Positions 63,829 to 64,000 of a DNA stretch of 64,000 nucleotides are shown here, piece after piece (the first letter of the stretch is position 1; every line of letters begins with the position of its first letter). The stretch covers positions 1,054,001-1,118,000 of the forward strand of contig NZ_CP015749.1 in NCBI RefSeq assembly GCF_001742145.1. The letters run 5' to 3'. The translations under genes and the position numbers were made by a program. The notes beneath the pieces were generated by a model. That model had not been told where the DNA came from, made no database searches, and worked only from the letters and a program-made list of their open reading frames with translations. This DNA comes from Pectobacterium parmentieri. GTDB taxonomy: Bacteria > Pseudomonadota > Gammaproteobacteria > Enterobacterales > Enterobacteriaceae.

Positions 63829-64000
63829 ATGCGAATGAACATGAAGAAAATATCTTTATCATTATTGACCCTGAGTATGCTGGCTGGCGTTTCTATCAAT
63901 GTGTCTGCACTCCCCGCCGATTTTCCTGTTATGCCTGCGGCAACTGTTCCCGTGAGCCAATATGTCTCGGCGGTTAATGCCGATAGCAGTATCACTTTTC
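63829..64000 (+). CDS. Exported protein, N-terminal part (3' end outside window)
   Basis: 57 codons are visible: MRMNMKKISLSLLTLSML and then AGVSINVSA, a clear signal peptide cut near residue 27, followed by LPADFPVMPAATVPVSQYVS. In-frame ATGs at 63829, 63835 and 63841 compete; GGGATGGGA upstream fits the first two. I do not recognise the family from so little. Its position behind a porin and a secreted glycosidase suggests another extracellular or periplasmic enzyme. Confidence 0.7.
   Translation, partial: MRMNMKKISLSLLTLSMLAGVSINVSALPADFPVMPAATVPVSQYVSAVNADSSITF

Overview
The window reads as chromosome of a soft-rot enterobacterium, most likely Pectobacterium. Almost every gene has an obvious Enterobacterales orthologue in E. 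coli-like order (lolCDE-nagK-cobB; btuCED-nlpC; ydiV-selO; aroH-ppsR/ppsA; rprA-ydiK/ydiJ-menI-sufABCDSE-ldtE-lpp-pykF). Typical accessories are added: a hemin-uptake operon, a gluconate regulon and a beta-glucoside operon that ends in secreted glycosidase-like genes. Two full-length 127-bp ERIC elements are present. I saw no tRNA, rRNA, CRISPR array, prophage or intact insertion sequence.

Layout. 1-1.6 kb: 3' end of ndh and ycfJ. 1.6-4.8 kb: two MFS exporters and a divergent TetR-family regulator with three repeated operator-like palindromes. 4.9-10 kb: yegD and mfd. 10-15 kb: lolCDE, nagK, cobB. 15-17.6 kb: a small Cys-containing ORF behind a Fur-box cluster, an ERIC element, and a Crp/Fnr regulator divergent from a cupin and a methyltransferase. 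17.8-20.9 kb: btuC-btuE-btuD-nlpC. 21-27 kb: edd, gntR, gntK and gntT with GntR operators and CRP sites, plus a 1-kb intergenic region holding a strongly structured 94-nt element. 27-27.2 kb: an IS3-family scar. 27.3-29.7 kb: ydiV-like gene and selO. 29.7-33.4 kb: hmuSTUV under a Fur box. 33.6-38.3 kb: aroH, ppsR, ppsA. 38.5-45.5 kb: apbE, the sRNA gene rprA with an RcsB box, ydiK, ydiJ, menI and an unknown gene. 45.9-51.6 kb: sufABCDSE. 52-55.2 kb: ldtE, lpp, pykF. 55.7-64 kb: bglG-bglF-bglB-bglH, then a secreted DUF5060/DUF4038-type glycosidase-like gene and the start of another exported protein, cut by the window edge.

How the parts work together. Iron: Fur boxes precede hmuSTUV, the suf operon with its divergent unknown gene, and the small ORF at 15.1-15.3 kb. 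Carbon: GntR and CRP sites tie gluconate uptake (gntT, gntK) to the Entner-Doudoroff enzyme edd; ppsA/ppsR and pykF sit at the PEP-pyruvate node with Cra-like sites. Envelope: lolCDE, nlpC, ldtE, lpp, and rprA as an Rcs envelope-stress output. Plant glucosides: an antitermination-controlled operon (two RAT/terminator pairs) encodes a porin, a PTS permease, a phospho-beta-glucosidase and a secreted glycosidase candidate.

The most unusual items are the extended bgl operon with an enlarged second RAT and an ERIC in its leader, a 70-nt intergenic repeat whose two copies show a compensatory base-pair change, the 94-nt multi-arm structure upstream of gntR, the Fur-box small ORF, G9 tracts inside two coding sequences, and a Trp operator upstream of aroH that appears collapsed to one half.
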